From positions 16,246,501-16,310,500 of the forward strand of contig NC_135247.1 of the NCBI RefSeq assembly GCF_947623445.1: a stretch of DNA of 64,000 nucleotides, written 5' to 3'. Position numbers and translations under genes: made by a program. Positions 1 to 13,172 of this stretch are shown here, one piece after another; within the stretch, counting starts at the first letter, position 1; every line of letters begins with the position of its first letter. Source of the stretch: Clavelina lepadiformis (taxonomy: Eukaryota > Chordata > Ascidiacea > Aplousobranchia > Clavelinidae). The notes beneath the pieces were generated by a model, which had not been told where the DNA came from, did not search any database, and saw only the letters and a list, made by a program, of their open reading frames with translations.

Positions 1-217
1 ACGAGTCTGAGCAAACACACTAACTTCCTGAGCGGTCTCTTGGACCACTGTGAGCAACATCACACGTGCCACGTGCGCACTGTGGCCATTATTATGCGTT
101 TATTTTATTTTGAATTCAGGTTGGATTGTTTTCTTGTGCGCAGCACAGATTTTCTGTGCGCGGAGACCGTGTCAGCAGTGCGCATTTGCGCACGCGCGCA
201 GCTTAGAGGGAACATTG
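1..217. mobile_element. hAT-like transposon end fragment
   Basis: The stretch is unusually rich in GC and in TGCGC/GCGCA motifs between about 130 and 205, and stops at positions 201-217 with a tract whose reverse complement begins CAATGTTCCCTCTAAGC. That tract resembles the terminal sequence of widespread non-autonomous hAT elements, as I remember it. The other end would lie left of the window, so no target duplication can be tested. The small open frames at 40-252 have no recognisable similarity and are read as chance. Confidence 0.4.
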
Positions 218-1283
218 GGTGTCAATATAAAGTCAAAGAAATAGCAAAATAAATTATTTAAATGAACAAGACTCGTTATTTGCTCTCTTTCGGATATGAT
301 TGACATAAAGCAAACTTTTAAACTTTCTGAATTATTTAAAACTTAATTATAAGCCGATTGTATTTTATTACTTTATACTTAATCAATTATAACAAAAAAA
401 ATGATTATAAAAACGATTAAAAGATAAAAGTACTGTTTCATAAACTAAAGATACTATAATGTATATTCCTTATAGATGTGATAGAGTCGTAAAAGGCGCT
501 TTAAAAATGTTATTAGTTGAGAGTGAAAATACATCCTATATGCATAGCCTATATATATATATACAGTGTCAGTACGTAGCACTTAAAAAAGAAACCATTC
601 TACCTTTAAAGGCCACAACAACAATAAAGGTATATATATATAAGGTTCTAAATTGAACAGCCAAACTTTCACATATTTGTGCGAAGTCATGACAAGGAAG
701 TGATTGTAAAATGGTCGAGATTTTATAATAATTATGAAGCGTTCAAAATTTACCTAATGTTTTAAATGCATTCCTACTATTTTTGAAACGAGTCTGGCGA
801 AGTGGTAATACAAGCAGAGAATGGAAATTCATATTTGGGCTATACACAATTAGATGAAAATATACCGTATTTGTTCGAAAAACATGATTGACATCTTTCT
901 CGTTATTAACTTTTTTGTAAGAATATTGAAGTTAACCTCTTTAGTAGCTTAATAGCTTTCAGCTTTGCGGCTAAATTTGTTACATTTAGTTTTTTCCAGC
1001 GTTTCTTAATTTATCAAAAAAATCATAAAATTACTTTCAATCAAGATTCGAGGAAAAGCGTCGAAATGTTGTTTCAGGAAGACCTGATCAAGTCATATGA
1101 GCAGAAAACGACATGGTTGTAAAGTGACAAAACGACTTGAAATAATCTTTTTCTTGGCCAGAAAAAAAAACTGTTTGGTGCAAAGTATCAACAATCAGGC
1201 GAGAACGGTATAGAGCGAAGAAAAATTTGGAAGTTTTAAATAAGCTATTTTCAACCTTTAGTGATTTTTGCAAAAAGTTGTAC
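218..1283. other. Intron or flank of the synaptotagmin-like gene
   Basis: This AT-rich DNA lies downstream of the last coding exon found for the minus-strand membrane-protein gene (1284-1384). Because that exon ends at a GT donor in frame, this stretch should be an intron whose next exon is outside the window. I looked on the minus strand for the start of a C2 domain and saw none. No other feature is supported. Confidence 0.5.
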
Positions 1284-4200
1284 CTGATAAAGGCTTGGGT
1301 CAATTTGATTCAAATCGATGGGCATTTGCATTGAACTTCGACGTCGACCAGTAGTCAGCGCTGGTGTCTCTGGCGTCATTGCTTCTAATGAAGTATATTG
1401 ACAAAACATTCATGACCTTGCCTTTGCGTAGCCGATAATTACTATTCCGGTTTACTCAATTGTTTTACATGGTGGATAATATAGTTTTATATTGATATGA
1501 AGATGACAAAAACGGATGGTTTTTAAGGTTTCAAACGGTGGTTTGTGAAAGATTTTAAAAAAAACAAAGAAATTAAGCTAAACTCACAAGCCTTATACCT
1601 CTGCCTGTTGACAGCGAGTTTAAAGTCGTTACGGAACCGGCTGAGGCGCTAGACCACGGACGTCGATAAGAATTATCTTCCTCTAAAAAGAAACTTTCTT
1701 TGTAATTTTTATAAGAAGGAAGCGCTATAGTATAGTGAACGCTTTAAGCTTCTTAATAGGATTCGTATTAACCCGATATGCTGGAACGTATTCCCTGCAG
1801 CGAATTCGGTTCGTCTGACGGCAGCGTCCTCCGCAAAGCCTGTAGGGAAATATAACATGTTGTTATCCAGTACGGCAAGAAGGAATGGTTCGATTTGTCT
1901 CCGGCATTACATTCATTACATTCATTCCGGGTGATTTTGGAGGGAATCGTCTTCCCCAGTGAGTAAAAAAACTAGACTGTGGCGCAAGAACATAAACTAA
2001 TCAATACTCAATAGCAAGTTAGAAGATCAGAAGCAGCTTTCGACCGGGTATTTATGTTTGAACAAAGGTAAAAAGCGCGATCTATCTGCGAAAGCTGCGA
2101 ATGATTGGAGAAAATAAAATTTTCCGATACGGGCACGGATGGTTACCTGTAGGTCGAAGGATGTGCGTCGAGGTGGTAAGTCGTCGTTTTTCAACATACT
2201 GCTGGAGTCAGTGTCGGTGTCGCTGGTGTGGTAAGGTGACAGGTGTTGCGTGGGACTCAGGTAATCAGTTTGGGATTTATCCGTCTCGGTGAGGTTAAAA
2301 CGAATGGACTGCCTGCTCTTCTTTCGTTCCTCGTCACTTGTTCCGACTAGATCCGGGAATGCTTGAAGTTGAGGAGTGCTGGGTCTGTAAGTTGGCTTCC
2401 AGCTCAAATCGGTGATGTCCTCAAGTGAAAGAGTGAGCTGATTTTGAATTTTCAATCTAGGAAGACTCTTCTTTAGTTCTCCTTCAGACTTTCGCAAGTC
2501 CCTTACGTTACCAAGATGCAAGGATCTTTCATTGAAATCCTTTCCGTCTTCCTTTCTCCTCGTTTTCTTAGATTTTTTGATGTTTTCTGGTTGTGCTTGC
2601 TTGACCTGAACTTGCCCAATGGGAAATGTGGTTACCAGATCAGGATGGGCAATCGGACTCGCTATATAAGTCCCAAAGTTTTCATCGCCTGTCAAAAAAC
2701 TTGTATAACAAATGATGCAAACATCCCATACTTTAAAAAAGCCATAAACACATTTTCTTTTTGTGTTTTGTTTATCTTATCTTAAAGGAATCTACTAAGG
2801 CGTGTCAAGCAGCTCTTGGCCGTATGATACAGACCTATATCCCTAAAATGTTTAATTCAAATATGTAAGCTGCTCTTTCTGAGCTGGTGAGGATTTCTAC
2901 AGGCTCAAACAACATTTCTTATTCCTTAAATATACTTTTTATGTCCTATATTAAATTAGGTCACCACCCTTTTATTAAGGGCACAATATTTTACTTTTTC
3001 TTTTACGAAAAGGACAGTTAAATAAGCCTTTCTAAAAACATCTATATCAATTTTTTTTTATCAAACAAATATGATAGATTAGTTTACAAAATTTCATGCC
3101 CTGTCTGCGACGTCCGCAGATCTGTAGAAATGAATCGATAAAGTAAACAAATATTCGTTGAAAGCAACATATGCTTCGACCACAAATAATTACAGTATGA
3201 TCGTCATTATTTGCTAAACCATTTACCTGACAATTTAAAACGTGTATAGGGAATGTTTTAGGCTCCAAAATGTCCGGATAAGGCACATAATGTAAAAGAA
3301 GTCCCTTGTCAAAGTGGCATATGTCTTACAAAGCAATAACCTCGTTGTACTAATTTCAATTAAACAAACAAGAAACAGGTTGCTGTATGTACATACAGTA
3401 AACCACATAAAAGATAGCCTCTATCAGAACATAAGCGCGTTCAAAAAGCGTTTTTCATATTTTTATTGCAGACGTCACAGTTGAATTTACTGTCAAGAAA
3501 TTTGCAAACATGTACATACATCGTTAGCGTTTTCAATGTTTTCAACGTTTTCAATGAGATTTATGACCTGACTACATCGATTGAGTAGCTGGAAGTCGCC
3601 GTTAAATAGCCCTCCAACTAAAGCTTAAACGTTTTAGTCAAGTAAGTAAATTTAACTTTAAGCAAGTTTTAGTCAAATTGTTTCTAAATCCTCTGATGTC
3701 TAAGAAAAAAGAAACAAAAAAAGTTTATTTTAGAAGGTGTCGAACCAAAGTGTTTTTAGCTATTACTGTACCTTGCAAATCCATAAAAAATTACGTGTTG
3801 CAGTGTTTGCTATAACTGTATGGATTTCACATTACCCGTAAATGATATTCTTAAGCCTTGCTGTTGATTATTTTCTCAAAGGATTTACCTGGCTGAGTTC
3901 CATTCACCGGTGAAATCGCCTCAAAACTCCCGTTCTTCGAACCAAAAAAACTAGCCCGACGTCTTTTTCTGCCCAAGTCAACAATGAATCTGAAAGCAGA
4001 GTAAAAGTCAAGATACTTCTGCATAATATAAAGCCGAAGCAAGCTCCATCGCTGCTACGATGGCAAGAGGACCGATGGAACAATCATTGTACATTACTAA
4101 TAGCCACAGTTTTTGCAACGTTTCTAACCTGTTCTTCGGAGCGGTTGGCAACAACGCTTCGTTTTGTTTTTTTCCGAAGCAAAGCTTTCGATTTCTGTAG

Positions 4201-4295
4201 CAATAACAGACTGACACGACGGAGACCACAACGAGTGTGAGTGGAACGGCGACGTAGATCGCAACTAAATAGTCAGGTGTCGAGTTCAAAGCCAT
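1284..4295 (-). CDS. Single-pass membrane protein, synaptotagmin-like, 5' part
   Basis: Five coding exons join in frame: 4295-4129, 3989-3889, 2688-2147, 1839-1773 and 1384-1284 (978 nt, 326 codons, open at the 3' end). All have AG/GT borders with matching phases. The N-terminus (MALNSTPDYLVAIYVAV...) gives a short outside segment with a possible N-glycosylation site (NST), one hydrophobic helix at about residues 10-30, then a Cys- and Arg-rich juxtamembrane stretch (CYCYRNRKLC). A long polar linker follows, with basic clusters and Ser/Thr runs, ending in IDLNQIDPSLYQ. A short lumenal tail, one helix, cysteines and an '(I)xPELY'-like motif just before C2A are typical of synaptotagmins of the 3/5/6/9/10 and 7 groups. 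The C2 domains themselves are outside the window, so the assignment is inference; an unrelated type III membrane protein remains possible. Confidence 0.5.
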
Positions 4296-4658
4296 TTTGT
4301 AATCTTGCTGCCATCTAACGAGTGCTTTCTTGCTTGCTTAAATCCACATCAGGTCGCAAGACTTTGGCCTATATGCCTACGTATACATCTCTACTTTCTA
4401 GCTGCATAGTATTTAACCTACCAAAACATACCAAACATATATAACATAAATTTCACTATCGTTTACTCACTATATTCCGATATAAAAAGGCAAACTGACG
4501 CCTTCAGCAATAATACAAATCCCAGAACGGGAAAGAAGTCAAAATTCAAACTATTTATTTTTCATTCACAGAAATGAATGAAACTGTTATTTAGCATTGC
4601 CAGTTGTTGAAAATGAACGACGCAATTTTAAACGTATCGTCTCTTGATATATAATAAG

Positions 4659-5572
4659 TAGGGCGATTATTTTTTGACTTGTCAAAAAAAGTCAAAAATT
4701 TGTCAAATTTACAGCGTTAGGTCAAAAATTGTCAAAATTGTTTAAAAAGTCAAAATTTTTTACCAAGTCAAAATTGCTTACAAACTGCATTGTCGTGGTG
4801 TCATAGAGGTTGCACTGTAGGTGAACTTGTCATTTTACACTGTACACCTTGCAGCCTACTTTATACTGTTGTAAATGGCCCATTGTCTGCTTATTGTGAA
4901 TCAGCTCTTGCTTCGGTTTTGCTTTAGATACTTCATGTATCTTTAGTTTAGACCAGTGGCTCTCAACCTTTTTTGGTGTCGGGGCCGAATTTCAAACTTC
5001 ATAGTACGTATGGAGCCGCATGAAAACACTCAAGTGATTAGAACGAAAATTTTAAAGCATGAAAGCATGTACCAACGAATAGCAACACTAACAAGAAAAA
5101 TAACACAAATCAATTTAATGTCCAACTTGACTCCAACTCCAACTGACAAGTCAAAAAATAATCGCCCTAATTATTATAAATAGATTTTTTATAATTTTTG
5201 AGAGCTTTTCATGAGAGCCACAAGAAGGCTAGCTTGGTACCACATGCGGCTCTAAGAGCCGCGGTTGGGAATCACTGCTTTAGACAAATGTATTGAACAG
5301 TTTTTGTTGTGTTTTAGTTGCAGTTTTTTTTGGCAGTGATTTGTAATTAGCTCATTTCCCTTTTCAGAATAGGCTAGGTCTGTGTTCAGATTTTTGCCCT
5401 TCTTTACTACAATAAGTTTCAACTTTTTGTACAATAATGAGTAATTTAACTACTTGAAATATTCATACGTCAAAATTTGTCAAAAAAAAGTTTTTTAATG
5501 TCAAAATTTGGCAAAATGTTCAATTTTTAGGTCAAAAACTTTCGTTTTTTAGGTCAAAAAATAATCGCCCTA
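4659..5572. mobile_element. Non-autonomous hAT-like element with perfect TSD
   Basis: The terminal inverted repeats are exact over 20 bp: TAGGGCGATTATTTTTTGAC at 4659-4678 and its reverse complement at 5553-5572. They are flanked by identical 8-bp direct repeats ATAATAAG at 4651-4658 and 5573-5580, the target-site length of hAT transposons. Many GTCAAAA-type motifs lie just inside both ends, like subterminal transposase-binding repeats. No transposase frame is present, so it must be mobilised in trans. A second element is inserted inside it at 4954-5277. Confidence 0.9.
4954..5277. mobile_element. Nested hAT-like MITE (CAGTGGCTCTCAACC termini)
   Basis: The left end reads CAGTGGCTCTCAACC and the right end GGTTGGGAATCACTG (imperfect terminal inverted repeats). 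They are flanked by GTTTAGAC (4946-4953) and CTTTAGAC (5278-5285), a 7-of-8 match expected of an aged 8-bp target duplication. It sits inside the 4659-5572 element and so inserted later. Oddly, it carries at 5150-5169 an exact copy of the 20-bp terminus of its host element. There is no coding capacity. Confidence 0.8.
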
Positions 5573-5580
5573 ATAATAAG

Positions 5581-6257
5581 CGTTATTAAACTTTTTTCTC
5601 TAAAACGAAAAATCGTTGCAAGAAAGCCTGGAAAGCAGTTGACAAACAGAAATTGTAAGATTGATTTTTCAGGAACATAAAGTAAGTACTCTATATCGTA
5701 GCTTATATACTCACGCACATAAGCCAAGGGTTCTTACAGTAAAATTAACGAAGCGAACGATCGAGTGGGATACTCGAGACATTCTGCGCACCTCATATGA
5801 AGTCCATAAAGGTTGAAGCTGTTGTGTACAAAGAATGGAACAAGAGGAGGTTTGCAATAAAATAACTGGTTGTATTTTGTTTAATTTGACAAGTATCGCA
5901 CTTTTTCTGCCATGTTCGTACATCGCACGTGTAGGCTATACATGATACACAGAAAGGTGCATGCATATTTCATAGTAACCGATTTTTTTATTTGTAAAAT
6001 TGTAAGCGTATGTAAATGTTCTTTATAATTTATATATAAATTATTTGTTACATGGTTGCTGTTTTTACACGTTTTTATCGATTATTGACTTTTGGTTTCT
6101 TGTCTTTTTTACTGCAGGAGGAAAAGCAATCGTTATAAAAATTAATGGTCAAGCAGGGCCAGCACGCTACACAACACCTGTGGAAATAACTTACAAAACA
6201 ATATAAATCTGTTACTTTGAAAAGAGTTCTATGGCAACAATTTACTCATACTTCATT
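5581..6257. other. Intergenic, nothing recognised
   Basis: AT-rich sequence between the nested transposon and the first copy of the dispersed repeat. Only short open frames without recognisable domains occur, and no RNA gene or transposon ends were seen. Confidence 0.6.
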
Positions 6258-6917
6258 CTTCTAACATAAATGCCTATATCTTTCACATCTGGCTACTTGA
6301 CCTACTCATGTTAAAGTCGCCATTTCCAATAGCAAAACTATTACATCCCTACCTCATAATATCATAAAATACCTTGAGTGTACGAGTGTATGTCTTGCTT
6401 ATTGGTTGTGGTTAACGTAGGCTCTCTCCCAGTTTTTGGGCCACGAAACAACAATGTTCCGAATGGACCGCCTTCTTGTGAGCCTTGCATGAGGTAATAT
6501 CAAACCATTTACCAATCACAGAGCAAATATAAAATACGGTTTCAGGTTAATTCAACCACCCAGGAGCGATTAAACGTATCAGGACAACCCAACCAACATT
6601 TGTGGGTTTAATCGTCCATTGGTTGAATTGCCCTGGATTTAATTGGTTTTGGTTGATTCGTCCGTGGGTTAAATTGACCGACCACCGTAAAATCCATGCA
6701 ACAATGTTTTAAGATGTGAATTGCAGAAAAAGAATTTGTCATCGTCAGTTAAGTCAAAATCGTGAACCTTTTTTGGTCACAGTAGTCCTTAAGTGTAACT
6801 TGATTTGGAAGGTTTTTTTTTGATTTTCACTATTCAAAGATAGGATACACCATACAGAGCCTTTCAAACGGATTCTGGTTTGGAAATTCCTATAACGTTT
6901 TTCCACTTTTCTTGAGC
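6258..6917. repeat. Dispersed repeat, copy 1
   Basis: This stretch is nearly the same as 11053-11745. The core from about 6405 to 6760 differs at only a few scattered positions by eye, and the left 150 bp is more divergent with small indels. It contains alternating motifs based on GGTTGAATTGCCC and its partial complements (roughly 6545-6680), which could fold. No coding frame and no terminal inverted repeats with target duplication were found, so the repeat class is unknown. Confidence 0.85.
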
Positions 6918-9900
6918 TTAATATACTGTATATACCCAGCTACGCTCCGAACCTATACACCGTTTAATCTCAGTTGGTAAATATTACTTTGTTTTGAAGG
7001 TTAACCTAAGGCTATAGGCTGCTTTTTCGAAACTTCAACAATAAACAAGCCATTTAGTAATCGTATCAATTTCAATAGCTATCAATGCTTTGGCCGTAAA
7101 CTATGCAGGAATAGATCAACTAACACAGTAAAACATCAAGATATGCCGAAAATCCATGTATTATATAGTTAAACTTAACTTGAACTTATACACGAAGTGC
7201 CCTGTACAATGCAAGAAAAATTGCTTCGTGTGTGCTGCTGCAGAACTGATCCATTTGATAATTTGCTTTAAGTCACTAACAAATGAACAAAGCACTTTGT
7301 CTTACTTAGTCAGTAAATTACCGTCAACCTGCTGTGAAAAGGATTACAAATTCGCACAATCGCAACTTGCATTTAACTTACTGTATATGACAGTAATTGT
7401 AGACGTGTAGAACACATGTTTCATACTTCAGTTTTGATCTTTAACCTTAAAACCGATAGCAAATTCACTACAAATTTAAATTTTGCAGCAAAAACGTTCA
7501 CACTGAAATTAGTCAGAGAAATCGATTAGTTTCGGCAAATGCAAACCAAATTATAGAGCACGTGTTTGTTTTATCATTTCGAAGCAAAAAATGTTCCGTA
7601 TAATTCAATTCTAAATTTTACTCTCAAAAGTTTATAAAAAACTTATTTATTTAAGTTTAGGCACTAAAAAATAATTCAACTTCGCTTTATGCCTGCATAT
7701 TATAACTTAACTTCAATGCGTTAAATAATACATGACTAACTTATGTCAATGCGAGATATTTAGGCATCTGTTGGCAAGCTTGTTTTCTGGCTGATTGCTT
7801 ATTATTCGTAGGCAAGTTTTGGTATAAGAACACCAAAACCACTTTTATCACGTGTATTGTTTTAACATAATAACTATAGGTTACGTCCCTTGGTAACTAG
7901 ACATACAGTGCGATGCGCTAGGAGATGACAGCAAATAACATATGGGATTATCCGGACTACCTTAATAGCTTAATATATTATACCCTGAAATAATACGATA
8001 ACAACAAGTACATACTACATTATACAACAGAACGAAACGCATGGAAAGACTTGGTCGTAGTTCATACAAACACTTCGTGACGAATTAGGCCATTTTCATA
8101 CTATGACAACATTTTTGGTATAGCTTTCAGTCTATATACTAGTTCTGCAGATTTCTGACCATTATCGCCGACGTCATTACGTATTCCCATAACGAATAAT
8201 TCAATATTGATTCGACTAAAAATAACAGACGTCATTTGCGCGACTGTACATATATGCGGTGACGTGTGTCGACTATCACGTTAATGTGATACAAAACAAC
8301 AAACGAAATCATGAAATTTTTATGAAGCGTCTTCCAAATCCCTTATTTCGTGCTCTGTCATGTATCCTTAGAGGCCTAATTACCTGGAGCGACAAGTAGT
8401 AAAAGAATAGAAAAACAAGATCCGAGCGGTGAAAGAGTCCGGTATAATTTCTTATATAGACTCATTAACCTTGTGTAAGAAGGAATGAGAACCTCTTCAA
8501 AAAGTTATTCTCACGATCGCTTTCACGGTTTTTAATATTCAATTAATTTTTTCTAGAAACATGTTGTCGGTTGGGATTTGCCTAAGGCAGATACGTTTTT
8601 CAAAAATGGTAACAAAAGTGCGACATAACCAGATTGTGGGACTTCACAGTTGTTAAAGAGCAATCATAAAATGGAACGACAACTTTTGCTGAACCAGTAG
8701 TTACATACATCAGCTGGGCAATATTTTACTCAGTCCAAAGAAGAATTGCCTGATAAATTTTCGCGCTTCGAAAATTTCAAAATACTACTCATAGCATCTT
8801 GCCGTTCCAATATCTATTAATTATCAATCCAAATGTTGACATACAGCTCTCGTTAGTAAAAATTGGAAAAGGTAAAAATAAATTAAACAGAATGCTTTAC
8901 TGCGTTTCCTACATACAGGATATCTTATTATTATCTATTCTTGGTTATCAGTGACACTTCCCGTTTAAGGTTATTCTATTGCTTACTGATCGTAGTTTGA
9001 TATAAATCTCATAATTCAATAACGACTGTGTAAAGATCGTCTTAACAGACCACTTCTTACTCCTCTTAAATCGCTGAATACTGACATTGTGGTTATTGTG
9101 CTGTCGTTTTTGTGCATAATTTTGTCGATTGAGATCACATAAGCACTCTTTGTATGTTCTTTAGGTGGAGTACTGCGCAATGAAACCAGCCTCAAAAGAC
9201 GGTCTTTCGTTAAATAAGCAGACAAAGGCATTAAAATACCTGCCGGGCCTCGTAATCCACGCAAGTTCCATTCAAAATCCTTCTCAAGACTCAACGTTAA
9301 AGACAGCGCTGACAGTTTCTGCTCAGACCGTGTGTGACATCACAATATCAGGGCGTTCTCCACGTCAATATATTCTGTATTTCTACCGAACAACCCTCAC
9401 AGGAACAATGGCATACAGAACATATAGGCTATAAACAGGGCTTATTTTTGTTACAGGTGGACAAAGGTTTAACGACGAGGGTGAGATGCTATTTATTAAT
9501 GCGTAACTCATAACAAGGGCTTATATGATGCCTACAGCGTCTTCACAAATCATAACGATTATTAGCGAGCGGACCTCTCGAGTCTCTCGGTAAGAAGCCT
9601 ATAAACATGACTTTCCTTTGCCAAATCAGTTTTTCCAAGAAGCTACTTCAGGGTGTAAACTACAATCTTTCATTGCTTTCTCAATTGTATACATGCACGT
9701 ATACAGCAGCATACATTTTACAAATTTTTATATAAACTTAAATATTTCTACAGGTCAAGTATAATTCCTATAGTAATCCATGCATCATCGACGACCAGTC
9801 AAAACTAGAAACTTAAGTGCTTTGACTTCATTGCTCAACTGCTCTTTCTCTGCTTTCAAAATTCCTTTACATTGCACTTCAGGTGTTATGGTCTGTAAAT

Positions 9901-11052
9901 TTACTGAAGATGCGCTAAGCTACGTCATATTAATCACAGAATAATCTATTGACAAACAAGTACGTGAGTAAACATATATTCTGCCTGCACTTGTTTCTTT
10001 AATTTTGTAATCCTGGCAATTAATGGCGTTGGTTTGCGAAGCTTGTTTGATTTCTGACTCGTCTGATGTAAACGCAAACTTTTTCTAAAAAGGACTTCTT
10101 TGTATATAAAAACAGGATAAATATTTCAAAAGTAATAGCTAAAATAGAAGATGACTTAACTATCTGCGTGGTTGAGCGTGATGGTAATAAATGGGCAAAC
10201 CTATGCTTCAATTGAATATCATCAGCATCACAATCGTCGCCCATTCTTCTATTTTCTGCTTTCAGGTACTGTTTAAATAATCTGGCGCACAAATACGGCC
10301 GCCTGAGATGGCAAACATTTGCAGAGCATAAAGGTTGTTTGCTTAGTAGTATTTCGCACTGGTAGAAGGAGAACAAGCCTTACGGGAAAGATTTTGTCTA
10401 AGAGATGAAAAGTGTTTCAACTCGCTGAGATATTCTCTGAGACATTCATTGCTCGTCTATTATTGTGCTTTTTCAATCGTGCACCATACGCGTCTGCCTT
10501 TGTCATATGTTGTTGTTGTTTTAGATAAGAAACTGTTTATACTTGTTACTTACAGGTGATAACACCAGAATAAGGTTAAGCATTTTCCTTTTGTGACTGA
10601 AGGACATTTACCGATGTAAGCTTTGTTATTCCAATTAAAAGGACATTTACTTAACATACATAAAATAAGAAACGGAAGTAAAAAGTTTATTTTGCAACAA
10701 TGTAACAAAATATTTTAATTATTCCACTTTTCTGTTTTGCATGAAGGCAATTAACCCTTCTTATTCAGTGAGTAGGCTGTTACATTAATAAACAAATAAT
10801 AAATGTGGTTTGATTTACAGTGACATATTAGTGCAAAAATAATCATAAAGTATCAGTTAAGGCTATCACCATAGTTCACGAAAAAATATCGTGTGTTTAA
10901 CGGTATTTGTACCATTGTTTGTTTACCTAACTTTAATGCTGTAACATGTATAGTAAATAGTAATCTAAACCTAATCTAAATTTTCATTCTAATACAGCCT
11001 GAGCCTTACTTCCATTAAACCCAAAATAGCTAGCATCAACCTTTTGCCTACC
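6918..11052. other. Intergenic, nothing recognised
   Basis: About 4.1 kb of AT-rich DNA between the two copies of the dispersed repeat. Open frames are at most about 118 codons (10020-10376 minus), overlap each other on opposite strands (for example 9016-9434), and show no family motif or plausible splice-linked continuation. I see no RNA gene or transposon termini. Confidence 0.5.
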
Positions 11053-11745
11053 CATTCTTCTAATCTAACCTAATTGCCTACCCTGTATATCTCTAACATC
11101 TGGCTGCTTGATCTATCTAGGCTACTTAGGTTAAAATAGTTCCTTTCAACCGTAAAACTATTAGGCTACATCTCTACCTGATAATATAATAAAACACCGT
11201 GAGTGTATGTCGTGCTTATTGGTTGTGGTTAACGTAGGCTCTTTCCCAGTTTTTGGGCTACGAAACAATAATGTTCCGAATGGACCGCCTTCTTGTGAGC
11301 CCTGCATGAGGTAATATCAGACCATTTACCAATCACAGAGCAATTATAAAATACGGTTCCAGGTTAATTCAACCATCCAGGAGCGATTAAACGTATCAGG
11401 ACAACCCAACCAACGTTTGTGGGTTTAATCGTCCATTGGTTGAATTGCCCTGGATTTAATTGGTTTTGGTTGATTCGTCCGTGGGTTAAATTGACCGACC
11501 ACCGTAAAATCCATGCAACAATGTTTTAAGATGTGAATTGCAGAAAAAGAATTTGTCATCGTCAGTCAAGTTAAAATCATGAAGACCTTTTTTGGTCACA
11601 GTAGTCCTTAAGTGTAGCCTAACTTGATTTGGAAGTTTTTTTTTTGATTTTCACTATGCAAAGACAGGATTCACCGTAGAAAGCCTTTCAAACGGATTCT
11701 GGTTTGGAAGTTCCTATAACGTTTTTCTCCTTTTCCTTAGCTTTG
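11053..11745. repeat. Dispersed repeat, copy 2
   Basis: Second, direct-orientation copy of the 6258-6917 repeat, starting at the shared CATTCTTCTAA and ending near GTTCCTATAACGTTTTTC. The two copies lie about 4.8 kb apart. High identity across the core suggests recent amplification or gene conversion. The flanks are not related, so this is an interspersed repeat and not a large tandem duplication. Confidence 0.85.
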
Positions 11746-13172
11746 ATAACGTCGGAAGTAGTTTTATCTTTCAACTTGTATAGCATACTGCTAACATAAA
11801 GATATATAACAGAAAATACTTTAACTTATATATAAAAAGTATGGAAACTATAGAGCCGTACAGCGATCGTACCGCTTAGATGTGGTATTGACGTCACCTA
11901 ACGACGAGTTTCCAACAACACAGGTTGTGCTATGTGGGGAATGTTTACCAATCAGGGTTGTAATGTAACCAAGTAATTTTTTCTGATTTGAGTCAATTAC
12001 AGTTGTGACTCGAGCCAGGTCAGTGCCTATAACTTCAAAACATTTCTGAGGCCACACCACAAATTGATCATAATGGCACGACTGTCGCGAAATTGGTCTC
12101 GCTGATACTTTCTTTTAGGAAAAATTACAATTTTTTTGCTGACGCAATTGTCATTCCGTGGCTGAAGTCACGGTAACACACGTTTGACTTTAGCAGAAAA
12201 GCAACTGTATTATATATAACCAAGCAGTGGAGCGCAAAATTTCCTAGCAAGCAAACTTCCGAGTTCTGATACACCGTGAAAAGTGACACATGTCCAAGCA
12301 GACGTTTGTCCGACGCCAACGTAGGCAAATGAAGAGCTTTGCTATAACAATATTTCAGTTGACGGTTCTTCGTATCACCATCACCCTAACTTACTACGAG
12401 TACTTTATAAAGATTTCAATAACATGTCACTAATAAGTGTACATAACATCTATGAGGCATGGTATTAGATAGTATTTTTATTCCGAGTATAAGACGAGCG
12501 TATACACAAAGCATTGCTGGGTTTCTCAAACTTGTGCTGCTGAGTAAGATACAGAAAATGCACAAGAAACACCCGGTACAATTTTTTCTGTACAAGAACA
12601 TGGAGAGATAATGATACCGTTCTTACAACTTTTTCCAGCCTTGCTTGAAGTTGATGAGTGGATTCCAGTTGAAAATGGAAAGAAATATCATTCTTGAAAA
12701 AAGTCCTTATGGCAGTAAAGATATTGCCTAAGAAGTTGTTTCCAGTATGAAACAGCCGAAGCTTTAGTGGGACTGCAAATTTTAGAAATAGGTGCCATTG
12801 GCATGCGTTAAGTGCAAGAAGAATTAGAATTAAAAACTTTTACAATGGTGAGTACTGGAAACTAACCTAAGAAGAAACTAGTTGCAAGATTTGTGAAATT
12901 ATGCTATATTTCAGGAGCATTGTTACCTATAGGTGCAGTAACTACAAACGTAGTTACCTTGACATAAAATACATCAAGATGTATTTGTATGATGTCTTTG
13001 TTATGAGTTGAAAACTTAAAGCACTTTTAAGAGGTTGGCTATTGAAATGGCCTTCTTAAAAAGTTAGAGTAAATCAGCTTGAATTATGAGGAAAACATGA
13101 CACAATATAATATGATTTTTTGGAATGATTTAAATGAGCCCTGGATGTCGTTGATGCAAAAACTCATTCAAT
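11746..13172. other. Intergenic and ARPC5 3' flank
   Basis: AT-rich sequence downstream of ARPC5. Frames such as 11848-12060 and 12125-12328 on the minus strand have no recognisable content. The part nearest 13172 should hold the ARPC5 3' UTR; no canonical poly(A) signal was located with confidence. Confidence 0.5.

Noticed and set aside
9016..9434. Overlapping 92- and 89-codon frames on opposite strands
   Set aside because: They antisense each other, carry no family motif and have no spliced continuation; expected by chance.
10020..10376. 118-codon minus-strand frame
   Set aside because: Low-complexity AT-driven composition, no recognisable domain and no neighbouring exon in phase.
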